Source: Snodgrassella sp945267035 (GTDB lineage Bacteria > Pseudomonadota > Gammaproteobacteria > Burkholderiales > Neisseriaceae). From it: a stretch of 64,000 nt of DNA. The notes beneath the pieces were generated by a model that saw only the letters and a list, made by a program, of their open reading frames with translations, was not told where the DNA came from and ran no database searches. Positions 1 through 8,972 of the stretch are shown here, piece after piece (position 1 is the stretch's first letter; each line of letters opens with the position of its first letter). Location: positions 620,001 through 684,000 of the forward strand of contig NZ_JAFNPF010000001.1 of assembly GCF_026535915.1 (NCBI RefSeq). Reading direction: 5' to 3'. A program made the position numbers and the translations under genes.

Positions 1-194
1 ACCGCTTCACATATATGTTGTTTGTCACTATTGCATGCTGTGAGTATTTGATCGATTTGTGCCAATACGTTGGCTGTTTGGGCAGTGATATCTGCTTGGA
101 GATTGGTGGGGACTTGACCGGATAGAAAGATCAATTCATTACATAGGGTGGCTTCTGCAAAGCGGTTTGCGCTCTGGTAAAATTGAATACTCAT
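1..194 (-). CDS. RidA/YjgF-family protein (partial, C-terminus outside window)
   Basis: Only the first 64 codons are present; the gene runs off the left edge. The visible N-terminus contains an ELIFLSGQVP segment, typical of the Rid (YjgF/YER057c/UK114) family, followed by a helix rich in Ala and Gln. Family members are small trimeric proteins; RidA itself hydrolyses reactive enamine/imine intermediates released by PLP enzymes. Divergent members have other or unknown roles, and the catalytic Arg lies outside the window, so the exact subfamily cannot be decided. The start is supported by an AAGGGAG ribosome site just upstream on the minus strand. It is divergent from ybaK with a 68 bp gap. Confidence 0.8.
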   Translation of the reverse strand, partial: MSIQFYQSANRFAEATLCNELIFLSGQVPTNLQADITAQTANVLAQIDQILTACNSDKQHICEA

Positions 195-262
195 GGTGTA
201 GTTTCTCCCTTTTTGTACATTTGTTGATGGTAACACAGCTGATGATGGCTTGATGGGTATAG

Positions 263-754
263 ATGATGAGTAAAGTGAAATATCCGGTTACGGCAGCTAT
301 TCGTTTTTTGCGCGAACATAATGTGGTATTTGAACCGAAGGAATATGCTTATGTTGAACATGGTGGTACAGCACAGTCGGCTCTCACACTGGGTGTACCT
401 GAACATGCGGTGATCAAGACAATTGTGCTGCAAAATGAGCACAAACAAGGTTTGATTGTGCTGATGCATGGTGATAAGCATATTTCTACACGTAAACTGG
501 CACGAGATCTGGGAATGAAACACATTGAGCCGGCCAGTCCACAACAGGCAAATAAATGGACGGGTTATCTGGTGGGAGGGACGAGCCCGTTTGGGAATAA
601 GTCTGGACTGCCGGTCTATGTGGAAGAAAGTATTTATGCTTTGCCGATGATTTATATTAATGGTGGAAAGCGCGGATTTCTGGTGGCCATGCATCCTGCT
701 GATTTAGCCTGTTTGCAGCCGCAATCTGTACAGGTAGCCACGGATGTAAATTAG
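263..754 (+). CDS. ybaK: YbaK/EbsC-family aminoacyl-tRNA deacylase
   Basis: The 163-residue protein has the YbaK fold features: an N-terminal RFLREHNV segment, a GV(P)EHAVIKTIV strand, DKHISTRKLARDLG, and the loop GYLVGGTSPFGNK with a catalytic-type Lys/Gly cluster. YbaK enzymes hydrolyse mischarged Cys-tRNA(Pro) in trans after prolyl-tRNA synthetase errors, acting in the cytosol. Length matches the family (about 155-165 residues). Translation could begin at either of two adjacent ATG codons (263 or 266). It stands alone, divergent from the RidA-like gene. The 200 bp downstream to the convergent methyltransferase shows no clear terminator. Confidence 0.88.
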   Translation: MMSKVKYPVTAAIRFLREHNVVFEPKEYAYVEHGGTAQSALTLGVPEHAVIKTIVLQNEHKQGLIVLMHGDKHISTRKLARDLGMKHIEPASPQQANKWTGYLVGGTSPFGNKSGLPVYVEESIYALPMIYINGGKRGFLVAMHPADLACLQPQSVQVATDVN

Positions 755-954
755 TTATTGTCTAATAAAAATTTGAGCGGTGAATAAGGCTGAGTGGATA
801 ATTGGTTTTCCGGCAGATTGGGCTTTGGGCGATATAGTAGAAATAAGTTGGCTGTTTATCTGTTATAAGCGGTTTAAACTGTCTTGCCATGACTAATCAT
901 TTGGTGCAGTAAAGTGGTACTGTAGTGTAGGTTGATGATAGCTTGTGAATTGGC

Positions 955-2106
955 TTACAGTTTATGGCATTGATCTCCCTGACTAAACCCGCGCCAGTCT
1001 GGATCTATTTTTTTGCCAAAAGCAATGACTTTAAATAGTTCACCCATTTCTTGCGGTGCCAATAAGGTTTGGCAGGCTGTTGCAGCCGCAATATAGGCAG
1101 GTTCATCTGGTTTACCTGTTTGTTCCAGTAGTTGGATAATGTCCAGATTAAGTAAAAATGTGGACTGGCTGGTATAGCCAATCAGGTCCAGATGATGATC
1201 AATGCCTGCATCAGCAATACGGGTGAAGTTGATATGTGCGGTCAGGTCGGTCAGTCCCGGATTGAAGAAGACATCATGGATAACATGATGGCGATAATGT
1301 CCGATTAAGGTACCCTGTTGTCTTTGTGGGTGGTAATACTGGCTGGCGTCAAAACCATAGTCAATCCAGATCATGGCACCCCGCTCAAGTTTTTCAGCCA
1401 GTGTGGCTATAAAGGCATATTGCCGTGGATGCAATTCGGATTGATAGGGCGTAGCTGTCTGTGGAAAGGTATGCAATATTTGTTGGCAAACATTTGCATC
1501 ATGACAGATTTTTTTTTGCCAGACTAATTTATCTTCCTGCCAGCTCACCCCCATTTCGGCAATCTCTGATCCATTGCGTTGATAGACCGGTACTGGCATG
1601 GCATCTAATACTTCGTTACCAAGCAGGATGCCATCTAATGTGGCTGGAAGCTGGGATAAATGCTTTACTTTATGTGCCAGATGGGGTGCATGGGTATTGA
1701 TGGTATGCTGTTGACGGCTGATAAGGTCGGCAGATAATTCTATTATGTAATAGTGATTGAACTGATTTTCTGACAGGGTGTTGAGTAGGGTGGAGGCCAA
1801 TTGGCCGCTACCGGCACCAAATTCATAAATATTACCGGCTGTTTGCGGTAATAAATCTTGTATCTGCTTTGCCAGAGCTTGTCCGAATAGTGGGGTTAGT
1901 TCTGGTGCGGTAATGAAATCTCCCTTAACTCCGAATTTTTTTAAACCACCAGCATAATAGCCGTATTGCGGCTTATATAATGCCATTTGCATGTAATCAG
2001 CAAATGATATCCAGTTATGATTCTGATTTATTTGTTGTTTTATGTGTTTGGTGAGGATTTGGCTGTGGTTCAGAGCTACTTTATCCGGCTGGGGCAGGTG
2101 ATTCAT
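955..2106 (-). CDS. MidA/NDUFAF7-type class I SAM-dependent methyltransferase
   Basis: 383 residues. The N-terminal part has the family signature YGYYAGG...KFGVKGDFITAPE (about residues 48-69). A SAM-binding motif IYEFGAGSGQLA follows at about 93-104, and an acidic GNEVLDAMPV loop at about 163-172. This matches the MidA/DUF185 family; eukaryotic NDUFAF7 methylates an arginine of a complex I subunit. The bacterial substrate is not established. The gene is monocistronic by position, convergent with ybaK and divergent from the dcw promoter. A hydrophilic C-terminus ends in a basic, Cys/His-containing tail with no recognisable extra domain. Confidence 0.83.
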   Translation of the reverse strand: MNHLPQPDKVALNHSQILTKHIKQQINQNHNWISFADYMQMALYKPQYGYYAGGLKKFGVKGDFITAPELTPLFGQALAKQIQDLLPQTAGNIYEFGAGSGQLASTLLNTLSENQFNHYYIIELSADLISRQQHTINTHAPHLAHKVKHLSQLPATLDGILLGNEVLDAMPVPVYQRNGSEIAEMGVSWQEDKLVWQKKICHDANVCQQILHTFPQTATPYQSELHPRQYAFIATLAEKLERGAMIWIDYGFDASQYYHPQRQQGTLIGHYRHHVIHDVFFNPGLTDLTAHINFTRIADAGIDHHLDLIGYTSQSTFLLNLDIIQLLEQTGKPDEPAYIAAATACQTLLAPQEMGELFKVIAFGKKIDPDWRGFSQGDQCHKL

Positions 2107-2296
2107 ATTGAGGTGAGCAGGAAATGTAAAGAGTTTGGAATTATAAACTTGTCTATATGGTGTTGCCTAAGATAATAAATTATATGACGGATATAAATGT
2201 TGGCGATTTGATAAATCTACGAATAATACTTTGAAAAAATTAAAATTTTTTTATTTTTATTTAACAGTCATTAGGATAAAAAATACTTAAATCGCG

Positions 2297-2326
2297 TTGA
2301 CCCAATATGCAAATTTGCTTTATAGT
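2297..2326 (+). promoter_or_regulatory. Probable promoter of the dcw cluster
   Basis: TTGACC (2297-2302) is followed after 16 bp by TTTATA (2319-2324), or after 18 bp by TATAGT (2321-2326), a good sigma-70 type pair. It lies about 70 bp before mraZ and directly abuts the MraZ boxes, the usual arrangement of the mra promoter in proteobacteria. Confidence 0.65.
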
Positions 2327-2359
2327 GTGAATAAGTGTGTAAAAGTGTGGCAAAGTGGG
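2325..2359 (+). promoter_or_regulatory. MraZ operator: four GTG(T/G)G boxes at exact 10-bp spacing
   Basis: The pentamers GTGTG, GTGTG, GTGTG and GTGGG begin at 2325, 2335, 2345 and 2355. Each is separated by a 5-bp A/T-rich spacer. MraZ of E. coli and other bacteria binds direct GTGGG-type repeats on a 10-bp period in front of its own gene and represses transcription. Here the array starts at the -10 element, so bound MraZ would block promoter escape. The neighbouring mraZ gene supports the call. Confidence 0.82.
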
Positions 2360-2393
2360 GGATAATCCCTGTTTTTGGAAATGGAGCTGACTG

Positions 2394-2849
2394 GTGTTTG
2401 GTGGCGCGTACGAATTAAGCATTGATAGCAAAGGAAGATTGGCTATTCCAGCCAAGTTCCGCGATCTGCTTGCGCGTCATTTCAGTCCGGTATTGGTGGC
2501 GACGCTTGAGAGGCGTACGCATTTATTGCTTTATCCAGAGTCATACTGGCGCACGGTGGAAGAACAGTTATTGCAGTTGCCTGTGGCAGGAAATAAGGTT
2601 TTGCAGGCTTATCAAAATTTGCTTTTGCATAATGCCGATACGATGGAGCTAGATAGTGCCGGACGTGTGCTTTTACCCGGTCATCTGCGGCGGCTGGTGA
2701 ATTTTGAACGAGAAGTATATGTGGTAGGTCGTGCCAATCGCATTGAGGTGTGGGGCAGGGCACTGTGGGAAGAACAAAATAATGCAGCTTTGGATATGGA
2801 TGAAGATATGCTGGCTGCAGAGTTAGGTAAAACTCAACTTCAATTATGA
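2394..2849 (+). CDS. mraZ: Transcriptional regulator MraZ
   Basis: 151 residues with two tandem AbrB/SpoVT-like half domains. Each carries the MraZ DxxxR signature, at residues 11-15 (DSKGR) and 87-91 (DSAGR). MraZ forms a ring-shaped oligomer that binds the repeats in front of its gene and tunes dcw expression. The start is a GTG with a GGAG ribosome site about 7 bp upstream; the N-terminus MFGGAYELSID matches the family. It overlaps rsmH by 4 bp (ATGA), showing translational coupling at the head of the cluster. Confidence 0.95.
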   Translation: MFGGAYELSIDSKGRLAIPAKFRDLLARHFSPVLVATLERRTHLLLYPESYWRTVEEQLLQLPVAGNKVLQAYQNLLLHNADTMELDSAGRVLLPGHLRRLVNFEREVYVVGRANRIEVWGRALWEEQNNAALDMDEDMLAAELGKTQLQL

Positions 2850-3790
2850 GTGAACATAAAAGTGATCATGGTCATGTTACTGTTTTGCTACATGAAGCAG
2901 TAAATGGTCTGAATATTCAGCCGGCCGGAATTTATGTAGATGGAACGTTTGGGCGTGGCGGTCATTCACGGTTGATTTTGTCCAAGTTGGGTGCTGAGGG
3001 TCGATTGATTGTCTTTGATAAGGACCCTCAGGCAATAGCGGTAGCCACTGAGCTGGCAAAGCAGGATAAGCGGGTAGTGGTGGTGCATAATGGATTTTCC
3101 AGTTTGCAGGCAGAACTGGAGAAACTGGGTATCGCTGGCATTGATGGTGCTTTGTTTGATCTGGGTGTGTCATCTCCTCAGATTGATGAAGTGGAGCGAG
3201 GGTTCAGTTTCCGTTTTGATGCTCCGTTGGATATGCGGATGGATCCTACCCGTGGAAACTCGGCGGCACAATGGCTAGAAGTGGCTGATGAGCAGGACAT
3301 ACACGAGGTAATTAGGAATTATGGTGAAGAGCGGTTTAGTCGTCAGATTGCACGCGCAATTGTTCAACAACGACAGGAAGTACCGATTACCACAACCCGC
3401 CAGCTGGCGCGTCTCGTGGCACAAGTCGTCCATACTCGCGAGCGGAACCAGGATCCGGCCACACGCACCTTCCAGGCCATTCGCATCTTTATTAACCGTG
3501 AATTGGAAGAGATAGATGAGGTTTTACCGCAGGTGATGAATCATCTGCATATCGGTGGGCGTTTGGCGGTTATTTCGTTTCATTCGCTTGAAGACCGGAT
3601 TGTGAAACGTTTTATGCAAAAGTACAGTAAACCGGCGCCATTGCCTCGCTGGGCAGTGGTGAAGGAAGCAGAACGGGAACAACCGCCTTTGAAATTGATT
3701 GGCAAGGCGCAGAAACCTACTGCTGAAGAAGTTGCTAACAATCCGCGCTCCCGTTCAGCGGTGCTTCGGGTAGCTGAGCGCAGTCACTGA
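2846..3790 (+). CDS. rsmH: 16S rRNA (cytosine-1402 N4)-methyltransferase RsmH
   Basis: 314 residues, normal for RsmH/MraW. The SAM-binding site VDGTFGRGGHS is at residues 31-41, with FDLGVSSPQ and RGFSFRFDAPLDMRMD in the middle and VISFHSLEDRIVK near the C-terminus, all hallmark motifs. It methylates N4 of C1402 in the 16S rRNA decoding centre. It is coupled to mraZ by a 4-bp overlap and lies 19 bp before the ftsL start, keeping the canonical order of the dcw cluster. Confidence 0.96.
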   Translation: MSEHKSDHGHVTVLLHEAVNGLNIQPAGIYVDGTFGRGGHSRLILSKLGAEGRLIVFDKDPQAIAVATELAKQDKRVVVVHNGFSSLQAELEKLGIAGIDGALFDLGVSSPQIDEVERGFSFRFDAPLDMRMDPTRGNSAAQWLEVADEQDIHEVIRNYGEERFSRQIARAIVQQRQEVPITTTRQLARLVAQVVHTRERNQDPATRTFQAIRIFINRELEEIDEVLPQVMNHLHIGGRLAVISFHSLEDRIVKRFMQKYSKPAPLPRWAVVKEAEREQPPLKLIGKAQKPTAEEVANNPRSRSAVLRVAERSH

Positions 3791-3809
3791 TTTATAGTGT
3801 TTGACGAAG

Positions 3810-4082
3810 ATGAATAAGATCAACGTTATTTTGCTTTTGGTGGTTTTGGCTTCGGCTTTTGCCGTGGTCACGGTGCAGGATCGATCACGTCAGTTTTTCA
3901 TTGCGTTGGATAAAGCGCAAAAAGGGGAAAAGTTGTTGAATGAGGATTTCAGCCGTTTGAAGCTGGTGCAGGCTAAGTTATCGAATCATCAGATGATTCA
4001 GGATGCTGCAGGGCATCAAAATATGCATCTGCCAGTTTTAGCTGAGACGAAAATGCTGGAGTCGATGCAACCGCAAAAGTAA
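3810..4082 (+). CDS. ftsL: Cell division protein FtsL
   Basis: 90 residues with a short N-terminus, one transmembrane helix at about residues 5-21, then a periplasmic coiled-coil-like segment with heptad hydrophobics (IALDKAQKGEKLLNEDFSRL). This topology, the small size and the position between rsmH and ftsI identify FtsL, which binds FtsB/FtsQ and helps activate FtsWI. An in-frame TTG at 3801 would add three residues but lacks a ribosome site, so the ATG at 3810 is preferred. Sequence conservation in FtsL is low; the call rests on synteny and topology. Confidence 0.88.
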   Translation: MNKINVILLLVVLASAFAVVTVQDRSRQFFIALDKAQKGEKLLNEDFSRLKLVQAKLSNHQMIQDAAGHQNMHLPVLAETKMLESMQPQK

Positions 4083-4147
4083 TAGGTTGAGTATGCTGAA
4101 TATATTGGAATGCTGTTTTAAACAGTTACTTCCTTAGTGGAATTACT

Positions 4148-5890
4148 ATGTTGATTAAGAATGATTACAAACCACGCATGGTACCGAACAAAGTCAAACA
4201 GGTTAAGCCTGTGACGACTAATGGTCGGATTATTCTGGTGCTCAGCAGTATTGCAGTGGCTTTTGCAATGCTGGTGGGACGAGGCGTATATTTGCAGACG
4301 GAAAAACATGATTTTCTGAAGGAGCAGGGCGACCAGCGCTTTGTGCGTACTGTTTCGCTTACTGCTTCGCGTGGCACGATTACTGATCGTACCGGTGCGG
4401 CTTTAGCCATCAGTGCACCAGCAGATTCTTTGTATGCAGTTCCATCTGCTATGTCATCTATGCCTACTCAAGAGCAGTTGACTCAGTTATCAGAATTGAT
4501 TGATGTTCCGGTAGGGGTGATTCAGGAACGCTTAAGTCGAAATAAGGATTTTGTGTATTTAAAACGTCAGCTGCCGGTGGAAACGGCAGAAAAGGTAGCA
4601 GCGCTAAATATTAAGGGGCTAGCATTTCAGCAGGAGAGTAAGCGTCATTATCCGATGGGGTTAATTTTTTCGCACATTATCGGTTTCACCAATATTGATG
4701 GCAAAGGACAGGAAGGTCTGGAGTTGTCCAGTGAACAGATTTTGCACGGTGTTGATGGTGCGAAGGTAGTGCTGCGCGATAATAAGGGTAATATTGTTGA
4801 TAGTTTGGATTCTCCACGCAATCATCCACCATTGAATGGCGCGGATATGGTGCTGTCTTTGGATCAGCGGATTCAGTCCATTGCTTATGATTCTTTGCAA
4901 AAAGCCATGCATCATCATCAGGCAGCAGCTGGGTCAGTGGTGGTTTTGGATGGAAAGACTGGAGAAGTTTTGGCTCTGGTGAATTCACCAGGTTATGATT
5001 CAAATAATCCAGGCGCAACCACTAGTGATGCTCGTCGTAATCGGGCGGTGACTGATATGATCGAACCGGGTAGTGCAATGAAGCCATTTGCGATTGCCAA
5101 AGGGTTGGATAGTGGGAAAATCCGCATTAACAGTGGTTTTAATACCATGCCTTATAATATTGGTCCGGCTACGGTGCGCGATACCCATAATTATCCTTAT
5201 TTGGATGTACGCGGTATTATTCAGAAATCATCTAATGTTGGAACAAGTAAAATTTCTGCGATGTTTACGCCAGAAGAAATGTATAACCTGTATACTTCTC
5301 TGGGCTTTGGACGACGTATGAATTCCGGTTTTCCAGGGGAAACATCGGGAGTGGTTCGTGACTGGCGTAAATGGCGGCCGATTGAACAGGCTACGATGTC
5401 TTTCGGTTATGGAATTCAAATGAGTCTGTTGCAGTTGGCTCGTGCTTATACGATCTTTACGAATGATGGTCAGCTGTTGCCGGTAAGTTTTCAAAAGCTC
5501 AATGACAAACCGCAGGGCGAACAGATTATTAAACCTGAAACAGCACGAGCAGTACGGCATATGATGATTGCGGTGACTCAGCCTGGCGGTACTGGTGTAC
5601 AAGGTGCGATAAATGGTTATGATGTTGCTGCGAAAACCGGTACGGCTCGGATGTTGGTCAATGGACAGTATTCAGCCACCAAACATATGGCCACTTTTAT
5701 CGGTTTTGCTCCGGCAGATAATCCACGGGTAATTGTGGCAGTCAATATTCAGAATCCGACAGCTAATGGCTATTATGGTGGTACGGTATCGGGTCCAGTA
5801 TTTCATGATGTGATGGCTGGTACGTTAAATGTGCTGGGTATTGCTCCTACTAAACCCATGAATGATAAGCCAAGATTGGCCGCCAATTAA
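4148..5890 (+). CDS. ftsI: Peptidoglycan transpeptidase FtsI (PBP3/PBP2-type)
   Basis: 580 residues: a cytoplasmic basic tail, a membrane anchor at about 27-46, a pedestal domain beginning SRGTITDRTG, and a class B transpeptidase domain. Active-site motifs are S309-A-M-K312, S361-S-N363 and K496-T-G498. It cross-links septal peptidoglycan together with FtsW and is the target of beta-lactams (penA in Neisseria). The residue after KTG-T is Ala, as in susceptible gonococcal PBP2. It is 65 bp downstream of ftsL and followed by a weak hairpin before murE. Confidence 0.96.
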   Translation: MLIKNDYKPRMVPNKVKQVKPVTTNGRIILVLSSIAVAFAMLVGRGVYLQTEKHDFLKEQGDQRFVRTVSLTASRGTITDRTGAALAISAPADSLYAVPSAMSSMPTQEQLTQLSELIDVPVGVIQERLSRNKDFVYLKRQLPVETAEKVAALNIKGLAFQQESKRHYPMGLIFSHIIGFTNIDGKGQEGLELSSEQILHGVDGAKVVLRDNKGNIVDSLDSPRNHPPLNGADMVLSLDQRIQSIAYDSLQKAMHHHQAAAGSVVVLDGKTGEVLALVNSPGYDSNNPGATTSDARRNRAVTDMIEPGSAMKPFAIAKGLDSGKIRINSGFNTMPYNIGPATVRDTHNYPYLDVRGIIQKSSNVGTSKISAMFTPEEMYNLYTSLGFGRRMNSGFPGETSGVVRDWRKWRPIEQATMSFGYGIQMSLLQLARAYTIFTNDGQLLPVSFQKLNDKPQGEQIIKPETARAVRHMMIAVTQPGGTGVQGAINGYDVAAKTGTARMLVNGQYSATKHMATFIGFAPADNPRVIVAVNIQNPTANGYYGGTVSGPVFHDVMAGTLNVLGIAPTKPMNDKPRLAAN

Positions 5891-5898
5891 TCCAACAG

Positions 5899-5930
5899 CA
5901 ACCTGTATTTTATGCAGGTTGTCTGTTTTA
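5899..5930 (+). terminator. Weak hairpin with T-rich tail between ftsI and murE
   Basis: CAACCTG (5899-5905) and CAGGTTG (5915-5921) form a 7-bp stem, followed by a tail containing TTTTAT. It may be a partial terminator or mRNA stabiliser inside the dcw cluster. The tail is interrupted by GTCTG, so read-through is expected. Confidence 0.4.
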
Positions 5931-5965
5931 TATTGCGCCACACAATTTGTTGAAATGATCAAACT

Positions 5966-7444
5966 ATGTTTTCGCTGAAAAAATCTCTGTCTGAATATTC
6001 AATTAGTGCGCAAGAGCATGCTTTAATTAAAGGTAGAACATTACGGATTGACAGCCGGCAAATCTTGCCCGGTGATGTTTTTGTGGCTTGTCAGGGCGAG
6101 TATGTAGATGGTCGCGATTATATTCAGGCTGCCATTGATAATGGAGCCACTTTTGTCTTCTGGGATGATGACGGTCAGTTTTGTTGGCGGGATGAGTGGA
6201 AGGTGCCCAACGCCGGTGTTTCAGACTTAAAAGAGCGTGCTGGTTTGGTGGCTGCAGCCTGTTATGATTATCCGGGTAAGCATTTGGCTATCTGGGGTAT
6301 AACTGGTACCAACGGTAAAACTTCTATATCGCAATGGCTGGCTCAGGCGGCTGATAAGTTGGGGAAAAAATGTGCCATTATGGGAACGGTGGGTAATGGA
6401 TACTGGCAACAGTTACAGAGTACCGGCAATACCACTATGGATGCGGTTTCAAATCAAACCTGGCTGAAGCATTTTGTAAATGAGGGTGCAAAGGCGGTGG
6501 CGATGGAAGTTTCCAGCCACGGTTTGGATCAAAGTCGGGTTGTGGGTGTTCCCTTTACCTCTGCTGTGTTTACTAATCTTACCCGCGATCATCTTGACTA
6601 TCATCACGATATGGATGCCTATGGAGCCTGTAAGGCTTCGCTGTTTTATTGGCATGGTTTGCAGCATGCAATAGTTAATATTGATGATGATTTTGGCTGG
6701 CGTTTAAATCAGGATTTGCGTCAGCAATGTCCACACTTAGCCGTTTATTCTTATGGATTTCATTCTGCGGCTGATATTCGTATTCTTGATTTTGCTGTCA
6801 ATGCCAGTCAGATGCAGTTACATTTGATGACGCCATGGGGTGAAGCGCAGGTGTTTACGCATCTACTTGGTCGCTTTAATGCCTTAAATCTAGCCGCTTG
6901 TGTAGGAGTGCTGTGTGCCAATGGTTTTGCTTTGGCGGATGTGGTCTCGGTTTGGTCGGAGATTAAGCCGGCTACAGGGCGAATGGATTGTCTTCGGGGG
7001 CATAATCAACCGCTGGTGGTGGTGGACTATGCCCATACGCCAGATGCTTTAGAAAAAGCATTGGCTACTTTGCAGGAAATCAAACCAGATCATGCAAAAT
7101 TATGGTGTATTTTTGGTTGTGGCGGAGATCGGGATGCAGGCAAACGCCCCTTGATGGGTGCCGCTGCTGCTGCGGGCGCTGATTGTGTGGTGGTGACCAG
7201 TGATAATCCGCGCACTGAAGACCCGCTGAAAATTATTAATGATATTTTGCCTGCGGTTGCTGATCCGGTACTGGTAGAGGCTGACCGACGTGCTGCCATT
7301 GGCTTTGCTGTTAGTCATGCTGCGGTGGATGACATTATTTTGATTGCGGGTAAAGGTCATGAAACTTATCAGGATATCAACGGTGTTAAGCAGCATTTTT
7401 CTGATTTTGAAGTAGCGCAAAGCGCTTTGGCGTTGCGTGATTAA
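5966..7444 (+). CDS. murE: UDP-MurNAc-L-Ala-D-Glu:meso-diaminopimelate ligase MurE
   Basis: 492 residues. The ATP-binding GTNGKT is at 114-119. The amino-acid specificity motif DNPRTEDPL lies near residue 413, and DNPR is the signature of ligases that add meso-diaminopimelate. AGKGHETYQ closes the C-terminal domain. The enzyme adds the third residue of the peptidoglycan stem peptide in the cytosol. The murF start overlaps its stop codon by one base. In Neisseria a competence gene (dca) can sit between murE and murF; none is present here. Confidence 0.96.
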   Translation: MFSLKKSLSEYSISAQEHALIKGRTLRIDSRQILPGDVFVACQGEYVDGRDYIQAAIDNGATFVFWDDDGQFCWRDEWKVPNAGVSDLKERAGLVAAACYDYPGKHLAIWGITGTNGKTSISQWLAQAADKLGKKCAIMGTVGNGYWQQLQSTGNTTMDAVSNQTWLKHFVNEGAKAVAMEVSSHGLDQSRVVGVPFTSAVFTNLTRDHLDYHHDMDAYGACKASLFYWHGLQHAIVNIDDDFGWRLNQDLRQQCPHLAVYSYGFHSAADIRILDFAVNASQMQLHLMTPWGEAQVFTHLLGRFNALNLAACVGVLCANGFALADVVSVWSEIKPATGRMDCLRGHNQPLVVVDYAHTPDALEKALATLQEIKPDHAKLWCIFGCGGDRDAGKRPLMGAAAAAGADCVVVTSDNPRTEDPLKIINDILPAVADPVLVEADRRAAIGFAVSHAAVDDIILIAGKGHETYQDINGVKQHFSDFEVAQSALALRD

Positions 7445-8826
7445 TGTCGGTTGAGAATGGAAAAAAGATGCCGATACTTGATGTGAATTTTATCTTTAAA
7501 ACTTTTGCTCAGTTACCCACTGTTGCTAATACAGCTATTAACCGCGTGGTGATTGATAGTCGTGCGGTTGAAGCTGGGGATGTGTTCGTCGCTATTAAGG
7601 GGGAACATTTCGACGGGCATGACTTTGTCAATGATGTGTTGGCGCAAGGTGCTGTGTTATGTATTGTTAGTCGTGCAGATTTTGCACAGCAGGATCGTTG
7701 TGTGTTGGTTGAAGATACGCAACAGGCTTTGGGACAATTGGCCCATGCCTGGCGAATGGCTGTTAATCCTGAATTGCAAGTATTTGGTATCACGGGATCT
7801 GCTGGCAAGACTACGGTTAAGGAGATGCTGGCAACCATTCTGCGTCGCTATGCAGGAGATGAAAAAGTACTGGCTACAGCGGGCAATTTGAATAATCACC
7901 TTGGTTTGCCCCTAACTTTATTGCAGCTAACCGCTCATCACCGCTACGCTGTGATTGAAATGGGTATGAATCATGTGGGTGAATTGAGCTATTTAACTGA
8001 TCTCACTCGCCCCGATTTTGCTCTGGTTAATAATGCTTTGCGTGCACACATCGGCTGTGGTTTTGAGGATGTGGCCGATATTGCTCGTGCGAAAAGTGAA
8101 ATCTATCAAGGTTTGGATGAGCAAGGTACGGGATTGATTCCGCTAGATGATGGCCAGTCTAGTATTTATGCCGCGGCGCTGAAAGGCAAGCATGTGGTGA
8201 CGTTTGGCACCAACCATGGTGACGTACATGCAGAAAATATTGTTTTAGAACCGCTAAGCATGAGTTTTGATTTGCATAGCCCGCAAGACATGATTGCTTT
8301 GCAGCTTCCGGTACCGGGGTTGCATATGGTGCATAATGCGGTTGCCGCCTGTGCCATGGCTTTAAGTGCCAACATTCCATTAACTGCGCTCACTGCTTTG
8401 GCTGATTTTGTTAATGCTAAAGGACGTTTACAGCAAAAACGCAGTGTTCATGGTGCATTGATCATTGATGATACTTATAATGCCAATCCGGACGCGTTCA
8501 AAGCAGCGATTGATGTTCTGGCTTCTTTCCCCGCACCACGTGTGCTGGTGATGGGTGCCATTGGTGAGCTGGGGATTAATGCGCCCGCATTGCATGCTGA
8601 AGTTGGGGCTTATATGCGCGAGCGTGGAATAGAGGCTGCTTTTTTTATAGGTGATGACGCCAAATATGCAGCTGAAGCTTATGGCGCGTTAGATGCTTTT
8701 TTTGAGCATAAAGCCGAATTGATTGCCGCTTTGCGCCATTGGGATCAGCCAATGGCAACGATTTTGGTGAAAGGTTCTCGTTTTATGCACATGGAAGATG
8801 TGGTTGCTGCTTTAATTGAGAATTAA
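7444..8826 (+). CDS. murF: UDP-MurNAc-tripeptide:D-Ala-D-Ala ligase MurF
   Basis: 460 residues with the Mur ligase fold: an N-terminal VIDSRAVEAGDVFVAIKG segment, P-loop GITGSAGKTT, AGNLNNHLG and IEMGMNHVGEL motifs, and C-terminal DDTYNANPDAFKAA. It adds D-Ala-D-Ala to complete the pentapeptide. The first ATG overlaps the murE stop (TAATG); an alternative ATG ten codons in (MPILDVNF) would give an N-terminus closer to some homologues. Translational coupling with murE favours the first. Confidence 0.95.
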   Translation: MSVENGKKMPILDVNFIFKTFAQLPTVANTAINRVVIDSRAVEAGDVFVAIKGEHFDGHDFVNDVLAQGAVLCIVSRADFAQQDRCVLVEDTQQALGQLAHAWRMAVNPELQVFGITGSAGKTTVKEMLATILRRYAGDEKVLATAGNLNNHLGLPLTLLQLTAHHRYAVIEMGMNHVGELSYLTDLTRPDFALVNNALRAHIGCGFEDVADIARAKSEIYQGLDEQGTGLIPLDDGQSSIYAAALKGKHVVTFGTNHGDVHAENIVLEPLSMSFDLHSPQDMIALQLPVPGLHMVHNAVAACAMALSANIPLTALTALADFVNAKGRLQQKRSVHGALIIDDTYNANPDAFKAAIDVLASFPAPRVLVMGAIGELGINAPALHAEVGAYMRERGIEAAFFIGDDAKYAAEAYGALDAFFEHKAELIAALRHWDQPMATILVKGSRFMHMEDVVAALIEN

Positions 8827-8884
8827 CTCATCTTTGCATGTAACGTTGTTGGTGACTACGGTCAGGTCGTTATACTATTTTCAT

Positions 8885-8926
8885 TTTCTCTGTAATATTA
8901 AGCTTGATCTCAGAGAAATATTTTTT
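8885..8926 (+). terminator. Terminator-like hairpin between murF and mraY
   Basis: TTTCTCTG (8885-8892) pairs with CAGAGAAA (8911-8918), and the 3' arm is followed by TATTTTTT. The 18-base loop is long, so the terminator is probably leaky. It lies in the longest gap of the dcw cluster (146 bp). Confidence 0.42.
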
Positions 8927-8972
8927 ATGTTAATTAACCGTTGCGGCATGTGCTGTGACAAGGAAAACAGCC

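Noticed and set aside
191..694. A 167-codon minus-strand ORF opposite ybaK
   Set aside because: It lies almost wholly antisense to the well-conserved ybaK and its sequence has no protein-like pattern.
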